Shown piece after piece: positions 1-7,508 of a DNA stretch of 20,143 nt; positions within the stretch are counted from its first letter, which is position 1, and every line of letters starts with the position of its first letter. The translations under genes and the position numbers were made by a program. Source of the stretch: Nitrospina sp. (GTDB lineage: Bacteria > Nitrospinota > Nitrospinia > Nitrospinales > VA-1); assembly GCA_003545625.1 (NCBI GenBank), contig DODH01000314.1, positions 1-20,143 of the forward strand, given 5' to 3'. Below the pieces are notes generated by a model that was not told the origin of the DNA, searched no databases, and saw nothing but the letters and a program-made list of their open reading frames with translations.

Positions 1-88
1 CCAGCCACCATTTTTTCCGGGCTTTAAGGAAATCCCAAAATTCTGCTAACAAGGCAAATTTGCTATCTGGATCGGATGGATTATTCAT
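1..88 (-). CDS. DUF5989-like small membrane protein, 5' part only
   Basis: The minus-strand frame opens with ATG at 88 and runs off the left edge, giving 29 residues. The N-terminus is short and polar; then comes LLAEFWDFLKARKKWWL, the EFW-x-FL-x(3)-KKWWL signature I associate with DUF5989. That family has about 50-60 residues, with one membrane helix directly after the KKWWL motif, and it often sits beside SxtJ and carbamoyltransferase genes in polysaccharide clusters (recalled knowledge). The helix itself would lie outside the window. There is no good Shine-Dalgarno sequence upstream. The 96 bp between this start and the preceding gene on the same strand hold nothing I recognise. Function unknown. 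Confidence 0.7.
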   Translation of the reverse strand, partial: MNNPSDPDSKFALLAEFWDFLKARKKWWL

Positions 89-184
89 TAAAACAATTCC
101 AATTGTTATTCGTAATCAATAGATTCTAGAACAAGAATTACCAAAAGTCTAAAACAATTTTATCGGATTTTAACTATAAAACCT

Positions 185-724
185 TTAACTGGCTTGGGAA
201 AGCTTTAGCGGAAACCCCATTTTTCGGGATAAAAGATTGCCGACCACTCCGGTCAAAATGCCGGTAATCAGGGCCAGTGAGAAGAAAAAGGGAAGCAGGA
301 CGAAAAAAGAAGTTTGTTTTATAAGAAAAAAGTAAACGCAGGCTGCGGTAATGAAAGTATGGGTATAGGCTCCACAAACACTGACGCCAACAAGGCTGAA
401 CGGTCCCCTTCCCCTGTTGTAAACTCCGCACATGATTGCGGTGCCAGCAAGGCCTCCCACTAGACTGAGGAAAAAGGTAGGACCTAAAAATGTCCCTCCA
501 AGAATGGAACCCAGTATGACCCGGAGTAGGGTTACGATAAAAGCCTCTTTGGTCCCCAAATAAACCAGGGCCATAAGGGTCATCAAGTTGGCCAAACCCA
601 GCTTGACCCATGGTGTGGGTAGGGGGAGCAGGGCTTCAAGGCGATGTAATATCACCCCCAATGCCACCATTAAAGCCATGATGATTATTCTCTTATTTTG
701 CGCGATGTTATCGGCGTCGGGCAT
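185..724 (-). CDS. Gx transporter family / heptaprenyl diphosphate synthase component I-like membrane protein
   Basis: A 179-residue, very hydrophobic protein with about five to six membrane segments. The pattern RIIIMALMVALGVILHRLE near residue 12, then PTPWVKLGLANLMTL near 36-50, then a Gly-rich stretch (LGSILGGTFLGPTFFLSLVGG), matches the Hpre_diP_synt_I / 'Gx transporter' family (PF07456). Despite its name, that family looks like an ECF-type substrate-binding membrane component rather than a prenyl synthase; its substrate is not established. The start ATG at 724 lies 8 bp after the stop of the deacetylase gene, so the two are probably co-transcribed. The usual partner genes (NusG domain II protein, FMN-binding or ApbE genes) are not visible here. 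Family call fairly sure, function uncertain. Confidence 0.8.
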   Translation of the reverse strand: MPDADNIAQNKRIIIMALMVALGVILHRLEALLPLPTPWVKLGLANLMTLMALVYLGTKEAFIVTLLRVILGSILGGTFLGPTFFLSLVGGLAGTAIMCGVYNRGRGPFSLVGVSVCGAYTHTFITAACVYFFLIKQTSFFVLLPFFFSLALITGILTGVVGNLLSRKMGFPLKLSQAS

Positions 725-732
725 TGCGGATT

Positions 733-1689
733 TTATTTTCCCATCTCAGGTTCAAAAGTTAATAAGGTTTGCATGTGAAGCTGTACCGAGTCACTCAATG
801 CGTCATAGTCGTAGCCTCCTTCCAGCATGGAGAGTAACCGTCCATCGCAAACATCCCTGGCAATACCCATCAGTAATTCAGTCATTTTACCAAAGCACTC
901 AGTGGTTAACTGAATTTGGGCCAGAGGATCATTCTGATGCGCATCAAAGCCGGCTGAAATAATTATCAGATCGGGTTTGTAGTGTTGGATTTCCGGGATC
1001 AGTTTGTTTTCTATTGCAGAGAGGTAGTCGTCATCATCTGAGTAGGCGTCCATTGGAAGGTTCAATGTGGTGCCCAGCCCATCTCCGGTGCCGGTTTCTT
1101 CTCCCGCACCCGTACCTGGATAAAATGGGTACTGATGCATGCTACTATAATAAATGGATGGGTCACTATAAAACGAGTGCTGGGACCCGTTGCCATGATG
1201 CACATCCCAATCGAAAATGAAAATTTTGTTTAGTCCTTTTGTTTTTTGTGCGTATCGGGCGGCTATTGCCACATTGTTGAACAGGCAGAATCCCATCGCG
1301 TGGTCTTGTTCGGCATGATGGCCCGGTGGGCGTACAGCACAAAAGGCGTTATGAATATTTCCATCGATAAGTTGGTCGATGGCATTCATTCCCGCCCCGG
1401 CACTCAAAAGCGCCGCGTCATAGGAATCGGAAGAGATTACCGTGTCGGCATCCAAATTGCGCACCCCGTCCGCGCAACTCTTCTCAACGCTTGCTACATA
1501 GCCTGAATCATGCACCCGACTAATTTCTTTGGCAGTGGCCTTGCGGGGTTGTATTGGAATGAGGTTGTTGTAAAATTCAGAGGATTCCAGCCGGTTTTGA
1601 ATGGCCGTTAATCGACCGGGGTTTTCAGGATGCGGTTCAGTTTCATGCTTAAGGAAAAATGGATCCGATGCGTAACCCGTTTTATTCAT
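733..1689 (-). CDS. Histone deacetylase family zinc amidohydrolase (class II HDAC / AcuC-like)
   Basis: A 318-residue cytoplasmic enzyme of the HDAC/acetoin-utilisation/acetylpolyamine amidohydrolase superfamily, which removes acyl groups from amines such as acetyl-lysine or acetylpolyamines. Visible motifs: the N-terminal HPENPGRL segment (20-27); the catalytic His pair in RPPGHHAE (His124/125); the zinc ligands in DWDVHHGNGS (Asp162, His164) and SAGFDAH (Asp249); and the transition-state Tyr in LEGGY (Tyr293). The full active site is present at normal family length. The ATG at 1689 has no clear Shine-Dalgarno. It is first in a minus-strand unit with the Gx-type membrane protein. The true substrate cannot be read from sequence; protein deacetylase and acetylpolyamine hydrolase are both possible. 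Confidence 0.92.
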   Translation of the reverse strand: MNKTGYASDPFFLKHETEPHPENPGRLTAIQNRLESSEFYNNLIPIQPRKATAKEISRVHDSGYVASVEKSCADGVRNLDADTVISSDSYDAALLSAGAGMNAIDQLIDGNIHNAFCAVRPPGHHAEQDHAMGFCLFNNVAIAARYAQKTKGLNKIFIFDWDVHHGNGSQHSFYSDPSIYYSSMHQYPFYPGTGAGEETGTGDGLGTTLNLPMDAYSDDDDYLSAIENKLIPEIQHYKPDLIIISAGFDAHQNDPLAQIQLTTECFGKMTELLMGIARDVCDGRLLSMLEGGYDYDALSDSVQLHMQTLLTFEPEMGK

Positions 1690-1713
1690 TTTATGAGCTT
1701 TCCCGTTGCAAAA

Positions 1714-1758
1714 CCACTCGGCGTGAGGCCAATGAGCAATAGCTCTCTCTGGCGAACA
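1714..1758 (+). repeat. Degenerate intergenic repeat, copy 1
   Basis: In the spacer between the deacetylase and queG genes, 45 bases align without gaps to the reverse complement of 5396-5440 at 32 of 45 positions. Conserved blocks include CCACT-GGCGTG, GCC, GAGCAA/GAACAA, AGCT and TGGC. Both loci are also followed on the plus strand by a GGCTC-AT-AATCCC block. Read on this strand, the frame gives PLGVRPMSNSSLWRTKSS. It may be a remnant of a mobile element or a small repeat family. Confidence 0.4.
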
Positions 1759-1857
1759 AAGAGTTCTCTCGGCTCAATTAATCCCTTGCCAGTTGCCCCT
1801 ACGGCCAGTAGTTTGAGAATATCAGAATCCCTGAATTGAATCAACCTGCTTAAGTTT

Positions 1858-2997
1858 ATGAATCTTTTAGAAAAAAATGAGAAGCTGGCAGACCTTAAAG
1901 CTTTTGCAGAAAGCCTGGGTTTTGATGGATTCGGAGTGGCCCGCCCTGAATTGGGCCCGGCCGGTGAGAGGTTCGGAAAATGGCTGGATGCGGGCTATGA
2001 CGGAGAAATGGCCTATCTGCGGCGTGGTGAGGAGAAGCGAAAAAATCCCGACCTCGTATTGGAAGGAGTGAAAAGCATTCTGTGTTTTCGCACCAACTAT
2101 TATGCAATGGAAAAGGATATGAGCTATGTCGAGCATCGTGAAATTGCGGATATTTCTATTTATGCTTTGAACAAGGACTACCATGATATCATCACACCGC
2201 GTTTGAGGCAGATGGAGAAAAGAATACAGGAAAAGTTTGCAGGATGCAGAACCCGGATTTATGTGGATACAGGCCCCCTTCTCGAAAAGCCTTTGGCTCA
2301 ACAAGCGGGCTTGGGCTGGATCGGCAAGCATACCAATCTTCTCACCGAAGGATTGGGGTCCTGGTACTTTCTTTCTGAAATACTGACCGATGTGGTCCTT
2401 CCTCAATCTCAACCCGCTGATGACCATTGCGGTACCTGCCGGAGTTGTATAGATATTTGCCCGACAAAGGCCATAATCGCCCCCTATGTTCTGGATTCGA
2501 ACCGATGTATTTCCTATCTTACTATTGAGTTGAAGGGGGTCATACCCATTGAGTATAGAAAGGCAATCGGAAACAGAATTTATGGTTGCGATGATTGCCA
2601 GATAGTCTGTCCGTGGAATTCCTATGCGGTCAAAACCGATGACCCGGACTTTCAGGAGAAGCAAGACACGCTCAAACTGATTGACTTGATTCAGATCACT
2701 GGAGAAATGTTCCGCCAGAGGTTCAAGGGAAGCCCGATTAAACGGATAAAACGAAGGGGGCTTCTTCGAAATGTTGCCATTGCCCTGGGTAATTCCGGCA
2801 ACCCGCAAGCCATACCTCCTCTGATAAAGGTGCTGGATGACGAAGAACCATTGATCCGGGCGCATGCGGTCTGGGCTCTAGGCGAACTTTCAGGGCTCGA
2901 GGTCCTTCCTGTTATGCGGGAAAAATTAAATAACGAGAAGGAAGATATTGTCCTCGAAGAGTTAGAAAGAGTGGTGGCTCGATTTGCTACCCTTTAA
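1858..2997 (+). CDS. queG: Epoxyqueuosine reductase QueG
   Basis: A 379-residue cobalamin- and Fe-S-dependent enzyme that reduces epoxyqueuosine to queuosine in tRNA, the last step of queuosine synthesis. Visible: the N-terminal reductase domain with YVDTGPLLEKPLA (about 135-147, including the likely catalytic Asp137) and GLGWIGKHTN; a first cluster motif CGTCRSCIDICP (Cys191/194/197/201); Cys217; and a second motif GCDDCQIVCPWN (Cys244/247/251). Together these supply two 4Fe-4S clusters. The last 80 residues form a HEAT/PBS-lyase-like repeat (PPLIKVLDDEEPLIRAHAVWALGEL) that docks tRNA in this family. The ATG at 1858 has a poor ribosome-binding site. The divergent neighbour is the deacetylase gene. 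Downstream, 39 bp away, lies the glycosyltransferase-TPR gene. Confidence 0.95.
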   Translation: MNLLEKNEKLADLKAFAESLGFDGFGVARPELGPAGERFGKWLDAGYDGEMAYLRRGEEKRKNPDLVLEGVKSILCFRTNYYAMEKDMSYVEHREIADISIYALNKDYHDIITPRLRQMEKRIQEKFAGCRTRIYVDTGPLLEKPLAQQAGLGWIGKHTNLLTEGLGSWYFLSEILTDVVLPQSQPADDHCGTCRSCIDICPTKAIIAPYVLDSNRCISYLTIELKGVIPIEYRKAIGNRIYGCDDCQIVCPWNSYAVKTDDPDFQEKQDTLKLIDLIQITGEMFRQRFKGSPIKRIKRRGLLRNVAIALGNSGNPQAIPPLIKVLDDEEPLIRAHAVWALGELSGLEVLPVMREKLNNEKEDIVLEELERVVARFATL

Positions 2998-3036
2998 GCG
3001 CATGTCAACTTCATCATAGGTTTGGCGTTCCCAATT

Positions 3037-5319
3037 ATGGAGCAAACTCACCTTCGACCACTTTTAGTTCTTTCCGGGCTTTTCCTGATCGCTCTGGCGG
3101 TTCGTGTTATTTATTTTGTCGAACTCTCACAACTCCCTTATTTTGATGTTGTCCTTCCTGTTTATGACCATTTTAACTTTGATCAGGGCGCGTTGAATTT
3201 TGCGGCTGGTGATGGTTTGGCCCGGTCGCCCAATAACAGCTATTCTCCCCTTTATAAATATTTTCTGGGCAGCCTCTATTTTATATTTGGCAGGAATTTT
3301 TATGTAGTTTACGGCCTGCAATTTGTACTGGGAGCGCTAGGTGCAGTTTTAATATTCTCAATAGGTAAAAGGCTGTTTGATATTCGTGTGGGTTTTTTGG
3401 CCTTTATTGGTTTTGCCTTTTACTCCACGGAAATTATATATGAAGGGATCATTCTCCGGGCCGCCTTCATCACCTTTTTGGGAATTCTTTCGTTCTACGC
3501 TCTGATCCGCTTACGCGAATCTCCTACCTCATTAATGCTGATAGGTTGCGCCCTGATACTGTCTTTATTTTTTCAATCACGTCCCAATACTTTTCTGTGT
3601 CTGCCTTTTGTCATTTTTTATATTCATAAATTTGTTTTTAAAGACTGGAAACCAGAGAGGAGAGTGAGAGGCTGGGGAATATTTTTTATCCCCCTGTTTC
3701 TTTCATTTATTCCGTTACTGGTCCAGTGTTATCTGGTTCATGGGAGGTTTGTGTTTTTTGATTCCAGTGGGGCCACCGCGTTTTTGTCTGGAAATTTTAT
3801 TGATTATCCCGGCGTGGGGTTTGACTCGAATCTTTTGATCCGCTTCCAGAAAGAGCACCAGATGGAAAACCTTTCTCCTGTGTCTTTTATTTTTCAGCAG
3901 GTCATGAGTGACCCTCTCGGGTTTTTGCAAATGATCGGGAGGAAGCTGTATTTTTATTTCAACGACCTGGAGGGGGCATCCAACCTTTCCACTTATCTTT
4001 ACCTGGAGAATTCCAAGGTACTGCCTTTTTTGTTAAGCCATTTTTCCCTGTTTTCCGCTTTGGGGATGATGGGGGTTGTGCTGGCAATCCGCAACAGGGA
4101 AAAAATATTTCTCCTGCATGCTTTTCTGGCATGCCTGATTCTTTCAGTGGTTCTTTTCCATGTGGTGGCCCGTTTTCGAATTCCTTCCGCACCGTTTTTA
4201 ATCCTCTTTTCTGCTTATGCAGTGGGTAGAGCCTGTGCCTGGTGGAGCCGAAGGCAATTCAAGCCAATTGCAGTATTTGTTTTGGTCTTTCTAGTTTTGT
4301 TCTATGGGTTGCGGGCTCCGGAGAGTCGCACCAAAATTCGTTATGTAGATTATTGCAATTGGAGTTATGCCTATATGCTGGAAGAGAAATGGTTTGATGT
4401 GGATAAAGCAGAGACTTATGGAATTAAGTGCCTGGAATCGGAGAGAAGAATAAATTCCGGTTGGGGGACGACCAATGCAACGCTGGCTTCTATTTATAAG
4501 CTTTATGGTTCTTATTTAATTCAGCGGCAGGATGAAACAGCAGATAAGATTTTGAGGTATGCTTTCACCATTGATCCGTTCGATTCCGAGTTATACCGGA
4601 TGTATTCTGATTTCGAAGCGGGACACGATAATACCAGGTCGGCGATCCGGTATCTTCAAATCAGCCGGGTTGCGGATAAAATGGATGCAGCACCGCTGCA
4701 GAGCCTTATCCAGATTTATTATAAAAACAATAGTGATCCAGGGAGGCTATTGGCGGCCTTGAAGGCAGTGCTACCCATGGAAAAGGATCCGGGCATTGCT
4801 CAACATGTGAATAATGAGGTCCGCCGACTGGAAGGTTTGCTTGCTAATAAAAATAATTGGGTAAAAACTTCTGCTGAAAAAGCCCGAAAATACCTTTTTG
4901 GAGGTAAATGGTTGGCGGCCTTGGAGGAGTATAAAAAACTGAACGCTTTCAATGCTTCTGATGCCCGTCTCCTTGTTGAGCAGGGGGCGGCATACGAGGG
5001 TTTGGACGATAAAGAAAAAGCACTGGATTCCTATTATGATGCTCTACTTGTCAAAGAGGATAATCCTGAATTGAATAAAACCCTGGGGAATTTTTACTTG
5101 TCCGCAGGAAATCTGGTATTGGCAGTGCTTCACTGGAAGCGATACCTGGAAACCTCACCACAAGAGGGCGAATATTTCCTGATCCAGAAACGGTTTCAGT
5201 TCTTTTCTCAGCAGTTGAGGATGAAGAGTCTGGAGAAACAGATTTTTGACCTATCCGGGGAGCAAACCCGAGCCCTTTATAAAATCTACAGGAATATGAA
5301 AGTGGAATTAGGCCCATAA
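3037..5319 (+). CDS. GT-C-type membrane glycosyltransferase (PMT/ArnT-like) fused to a TPR domain
   Basis: A 760-residue protein with two parts. Residues 1 to about 420 hold ten or so hydrophobic helices, with a first loop DHFNFDQGALNFAAGDG and then YSPLYKYFLG. This is the acidic-loop pattern of dolichyl-phosphate-mannose-type and ArnT-like transferases, which move sugars from lipid carriers onto proteins or lipids at the periplasmic face. The remaining 340 residues are soluble and helical with TPR-like units, for example LVEQGAAYEGLDDKEKALDSYYDALLV split over two helices and TLGNFYLSAGNLVLAVLHWKRYL. I chose ATG 3037; an in-frame TTG lies 15 bases upstream at 3022, directly behind an AGG. It follows queG and precedes a probable hemE promoter. 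Donor and acceptor are unknown. Confidence 0.75.
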   Translation: MEQTHLRPLLVLSGLFLIALAVRVIYFVELSQLPYFDVVLPVYDHFNFDQGALNFAAGDGLARSPNNSYSPLYKYFLGSLYFIFGRNFYVVYGLQFVLGALGAVLIFSIGKRLFDIRVGFLAFIGFAFYSTEIIYEGIILRAAFITFLGILSFYALIRLRESPTSLMLIGCALILSLFFQSRPNTFLCLPFVIFYIHKFVFKDWKPERRVRGWGIFFIPLFLSFIPLLVQCYLVHGRFVFFDSSGATAFLSGNFIDYPGVGFDSNLLIRFQKEHQMENLSPVSFIFQQVMSDPLGFLQMIGRKLYFYFNDLEGASNLSTYLYLENSKVLPFLLSHFSLFSALGMMGVVLAIRNREKIFLLHAFLACLILSVVLFHVVARFRIPSAPFLILFSAYAVGRACAWWSRRQFKPIAVFVLVFLVLFYGLRAPESRTKIRYVDYCNWSYAYMLEEKWFDVDKAETYGIKCLESERRINSGWGTTNATLASIYKLYGSYLIQRQDETADKILRYAFTIDPFDSELYRMYSDFEAGHDNTRSAIRYLQISRVADKMDAAPLQSLIQIYYKNNSDPGRLLAALKAVLPMEKDPGIAQHVNNEVRRLEGLLANKNNWVKTSAEKARKYLFGGKWLAALEEYKKLNAFNASDARLLVEQGAAYEGLDDKEKALDSYYDALLVKEDNPELNKTLGNFYLSAGNLVLAVLHWKRYLETSPQEGEYFLIQKRFQFFSQQLRMKSLEKQIFDLSGEQTRALYKIYRNMKVELGP

Positions 5320-5352
5320 AGCGGATTTGAGCGCAATAGTCAAAACAAACCG

Positions 5353-5382
5353 TTGATCCTGTATGGGTTCCCGTCCTATAAT
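5353..5382 (+). promoter_or_regulatory. Putative sigma-70 promoter of hemE
   Basis: TTGATC at 5353-5358 and a perfect TATAAT at 5377-5382 are separated by 18 bp. Transcription would begin near 5390, giving a leader of about 80 nt that contains the second copy of the intergenic repeat. Seen by eye only; no scoring was done. Confidence 0.45.
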
Positions 5383-5395
5383 CAATAAATTTTAC

Positions 5396-5440
5396 TGCTA
5401 GCCAATAAAAGCTGTTGTTCGTGGGCTCCACGCCTAGTGG
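5396..5440 (-). repeat. Degenerate intergenic repeat, copy 2
   Basis: The reverse complement of this stretch aligns with 1714-1758 at 32 of 45 positions. It includes a small perfect hairpin CGTGG-GCT-CCACG at 5420-5432. Read on the minus strand it encodes EPLGVEPTNNSFYWLAVKF. The GVEPTNN part resembles the C-terminal motif of IS66-type transposases, so a degraded insertion-sequence fragment is possible. It lies inside the expected 5' leader of hemE. Confidence 0.4.
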
Positions 5441-5468
5441 CTCGATAATCCCCCTTTTAAATAGGTTT

Positions 5469-6491
5469 ATGGAAAATTCACGTTTTATAAAAGCCTGCCG
5501 GGGTGAACCGGTCGATAAAACTCCTGTTTGGTTCATGCGCCAGGCAGGCCGGTATATGAAAGTTTACCGTGACCTCAAAGAAAAACACACTTTTCTGGAA
5601 ATGTGCAAGACCCCGGAACTGGCATGTGAGGTTACATTACAGCCTCTGGATGTGCTGGGGGTGGATGCCGCTATTATTTTTGCTGATATTCTCCTTCCTT
5701 TAGAACCGATGGGGACGGGATTGGAATTTTCGGCGGGTGATGGTCCCGTGATCCCGCGTCCGGTGAGGGACCGGAAAGCCGTTGAAAAACTTTTGCCGGT
5801 AAATGCAGAAGAGCAGTTGGGTTTTGTTGCTGATGCGATCCGTTTGGTAAGAAAGGAGATCAATATTCCTTTGGTTGGTTTTGCGGCGGCTCCTTTTACC
5901 TTATGCAGTTATATGGTTGAGGGAGGAAAGTCTCGAGAATTCAAAACCACTAAACTGATGATGTATGAGGCCACCGATGTGTGGGAAATGTTGATGGACA
6001 AGGTGTGCACCATGCTGGTGGATTATTTGAAGATGCAGGTCGCGGCAGGGGCTCAGGCCCTGCAGATATTCGACAGTTGGGTGGGGTGTCTCAGCCCCAG
6101 TGATTACGAAAAATATGTTCTTCCTTATTCCAAGCGTGTTTTTGATGGCCTTAAAGATGTTGGCGTCCCTGTCATTAATTTCAGCACCGGGACCTCCACG
6201 ATGTTGGGCCTGGTGCAAAAAGCCGGTGGAGATGTGCTCAGTTTTGACTGGCGAATCCAGATAGATTCTGCGCGGGCTCTGTTGGGAAAAGAACAACCGA
6301 TTCAGGGCAATCTCGACCCGGTAATACTTTTTGCCCCTTTACCCGTAATTCGCGAAGGGGTTCACGACATCCTCAAGCGAGCTGGAGTAAGAGGTTATAT
6401 CTTCAATTTAGGCCATGGAATTTTGCAACACACTCCCGTAGAGCATGTCAAAGCCGTGGTGGAAATGGTTCATGAATACCAGCATGAATGA
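5469..6491 (+). CDS. hemE: Uroporphyrinogen decarboxylase HemE
   Basis: A 340-residue cytoplasmic enzyme that decarboxylates uroporphyrinogen III to coproporphyrinogen III in heme synthesis. The family signature PVWFMRQAGRYM is at residues 19-30. The DIL and FDSWVG segments, GNLDP near 285 and LGHGI near the end also match, and the length is normal for the family. I chose ATG 5469 because it gives the expected N-terminus (MENSRFIKACRGEPVDKTPV). The frame is open further upstream from a TTG at 5415, but that would only translate the intergenic repeat. The ribosome-binding site is weak (AGG about 4 bp upstream). The stop codon overlaps the start of the ferrochelatase gene, which supports translational coupling in a heme operon. 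Confidence 0.96.
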   Translation: MENSRFIKACRGEPVDKTPVWFMRQAGRYMKVYRDLKEKHTFLEMCKTPELACEVTLQPLDVLGVDAAIIFADILLPLEPMGTGLEFSAGDGPVIPRPVRDRKAVEKLLPVNAEEQLGFVADAIRLVRKEINIPLVGFAAAPFTLCSYMVEGGKSREFKTTKLMMYEATDVWEMLMDKVCTMLVDYLKMQVAAGAQALQIFDSWVGCLSPSDYEKYVLPYSKRVFDGLKDVGVPVINFSTGTSTMLGLVQKAGGDVLSFDWRIQIDSARALLGKEQPIQGNLDPVILFAPLPVIREGVHDILKRAGVRGYIFNLGHGILQHTPVEHVKAVVEMVHEYQHE

Positions 6492-7425
6492 TCATACTGA
6501 GCCGCTGACTGGTGTTTTCCTTATGGCGCATGGGGCTCCCGAGTCCACCGATGATATCCCGGAATATTTGAAGAACATCCGCGGCGGAAGAGAATCTACT
6601 CCCGAGATCATCCAAATTATTCGAGATCGGTATGAACAGATCGGAGGCAGTTCTCCCCTGAGGAAGATTAGCCAGGCCCTTAGCGCTGAGCTGGAAGCTT
6701 TTCTGAATCAGCAGGGATCGAATTTTAAGGTCTATTGCGGAATGCGAAAATGGAGTCCTTTTATTCATGATGAAGTTAAGAGAATGAAGGAAGATGGGGT
6801 AGAGAAGGTAGTAGCACTTTGTCTGGCCCCACAATTTAGCACCTGGAGTACACAGTTGTACTTCAATGTTTTTAAGGAAGCATTAAAAAAACATGACGCG
6901 GAAGATCTGGATGTTCGTTACATCGGCAGTTGGGCAGACCATCCACTTCTTATTGATGCATTCGAAGAAAAATACCGGATTGCCCTGGAAAAACTGGGGC
7001 CGAATTCGGAGGAATCACTTTACACGATTTTCACGGCTCATAGTATTCCTTCACAATCTCTGGAGCTTGGGGATCCATATTCAGAAGAATTTGATAAGAC
7101 TATTAATAAGATCGTGGAACGTGTCCAGCCTCGAAAATGGTTTAAGGCCTATCAGAGCCAAGGCATGATACCGGTTCCCTGGTTAGGACCCACGGTGGAA
7201 TCGGTGTTAGAAAAAATCGCAAAGCAGGGTTCTAAAAAAGTTTTGATCGTTCCGGTTGGTTTTGTTTGCGACCATGTAGAAATATTATTCGATATTGATA
7301 TAGAATTTAAGAAATATGCTTCAGAACTCAAATTGAGTTTACATCGTACTGAATCGTTAAATATCTCTCCTTTATTTGTTGAGGCATTGGCTTCTTTAAC
7401 TTGGGAAAATTTGATTTCCCCTTAG
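6484..7425 (+). CDS. hemH: Ferrochelatase (HemH/CpfC family)
   Basis: A 313-residue enzyme that inserts Fe2+ into a porphyrin at the end of heme synthesis. Visible: the N-terminal LMAHGAPES; the GGSSPL substrate-side motif; APQFSTWSTQLYF; the metal-binding and catalytic His in FTAHSIP (His186); and the Glu in CDHVEILFDID (Glu266). Start choice: ATG 6484 overlaps the hemE stop by 8 nt. In-frame ATGs at 6472 and 6445 would add 4 or 13 residues and none has a convincing Shine-Dalgarno. Whether it acts on protoporphyrin IX or on coproporphyrin III cannot be decided here. No hemG/hemY/hemQ gene follows, unlike many hemEHY operons; a helicase gene follows 83 bp later. Confidence 0.94.
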   Translation: MNDHTEPLTGVFLMAHGAPESTDDIPEYLKNIRGGRESTPEIIQIIRDRYEQIGGSSPLRKISQALSAELEAFLNQQGSNFKVYCGMRKWSPFIHDEVKRMKEDGVEKVVALCLAPQFSTWSTQLYFNVFKEALKKHDAEDLDVRYIGSWADHPLLIDAFEEKYRIALEKLGPNSEESLYTIFTAHSIPSQSLELGDPYSEEFDKTINKIVERVQPRKWFKAYQSQGMIPVPWLGPTVESVLEKIAKQGSKKVLIVPVGFVCDHVEILFDIDIEFKKYASELKLSLHRTESLNISPLFVEALASLTWENLISP

Positions 7426-7508
7426 CAGGGATTTCAGATAGTCAAAGCTAATTCAGCCGAGAATATCTTTATTACAAGATAAATATATTGCCATTGAAGG
7501 CATTCCGA

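Noticed and set aside
2495..2510. GGATTCGAACC, resembling a tRNA T-arm
   Set aside because: It lies inside queG and no acceptor, D-arm or anticodon stem surrounds it.
1867..2865. 332-codon minus-strand open frame opposite queG
   Set aside because: Antisense shadow of queG, whose Fe-S motifs and HEAT repeat fix the true strand.
5051..5536. 161-codon minus-strand open frame across the 3' end of the glycosyltransferase gene and hemE start
   Set aside because: It is antisense to two well-supported genes; only the intergenic part (GVEPTNN segment) is of interest and is reported as a repeat.
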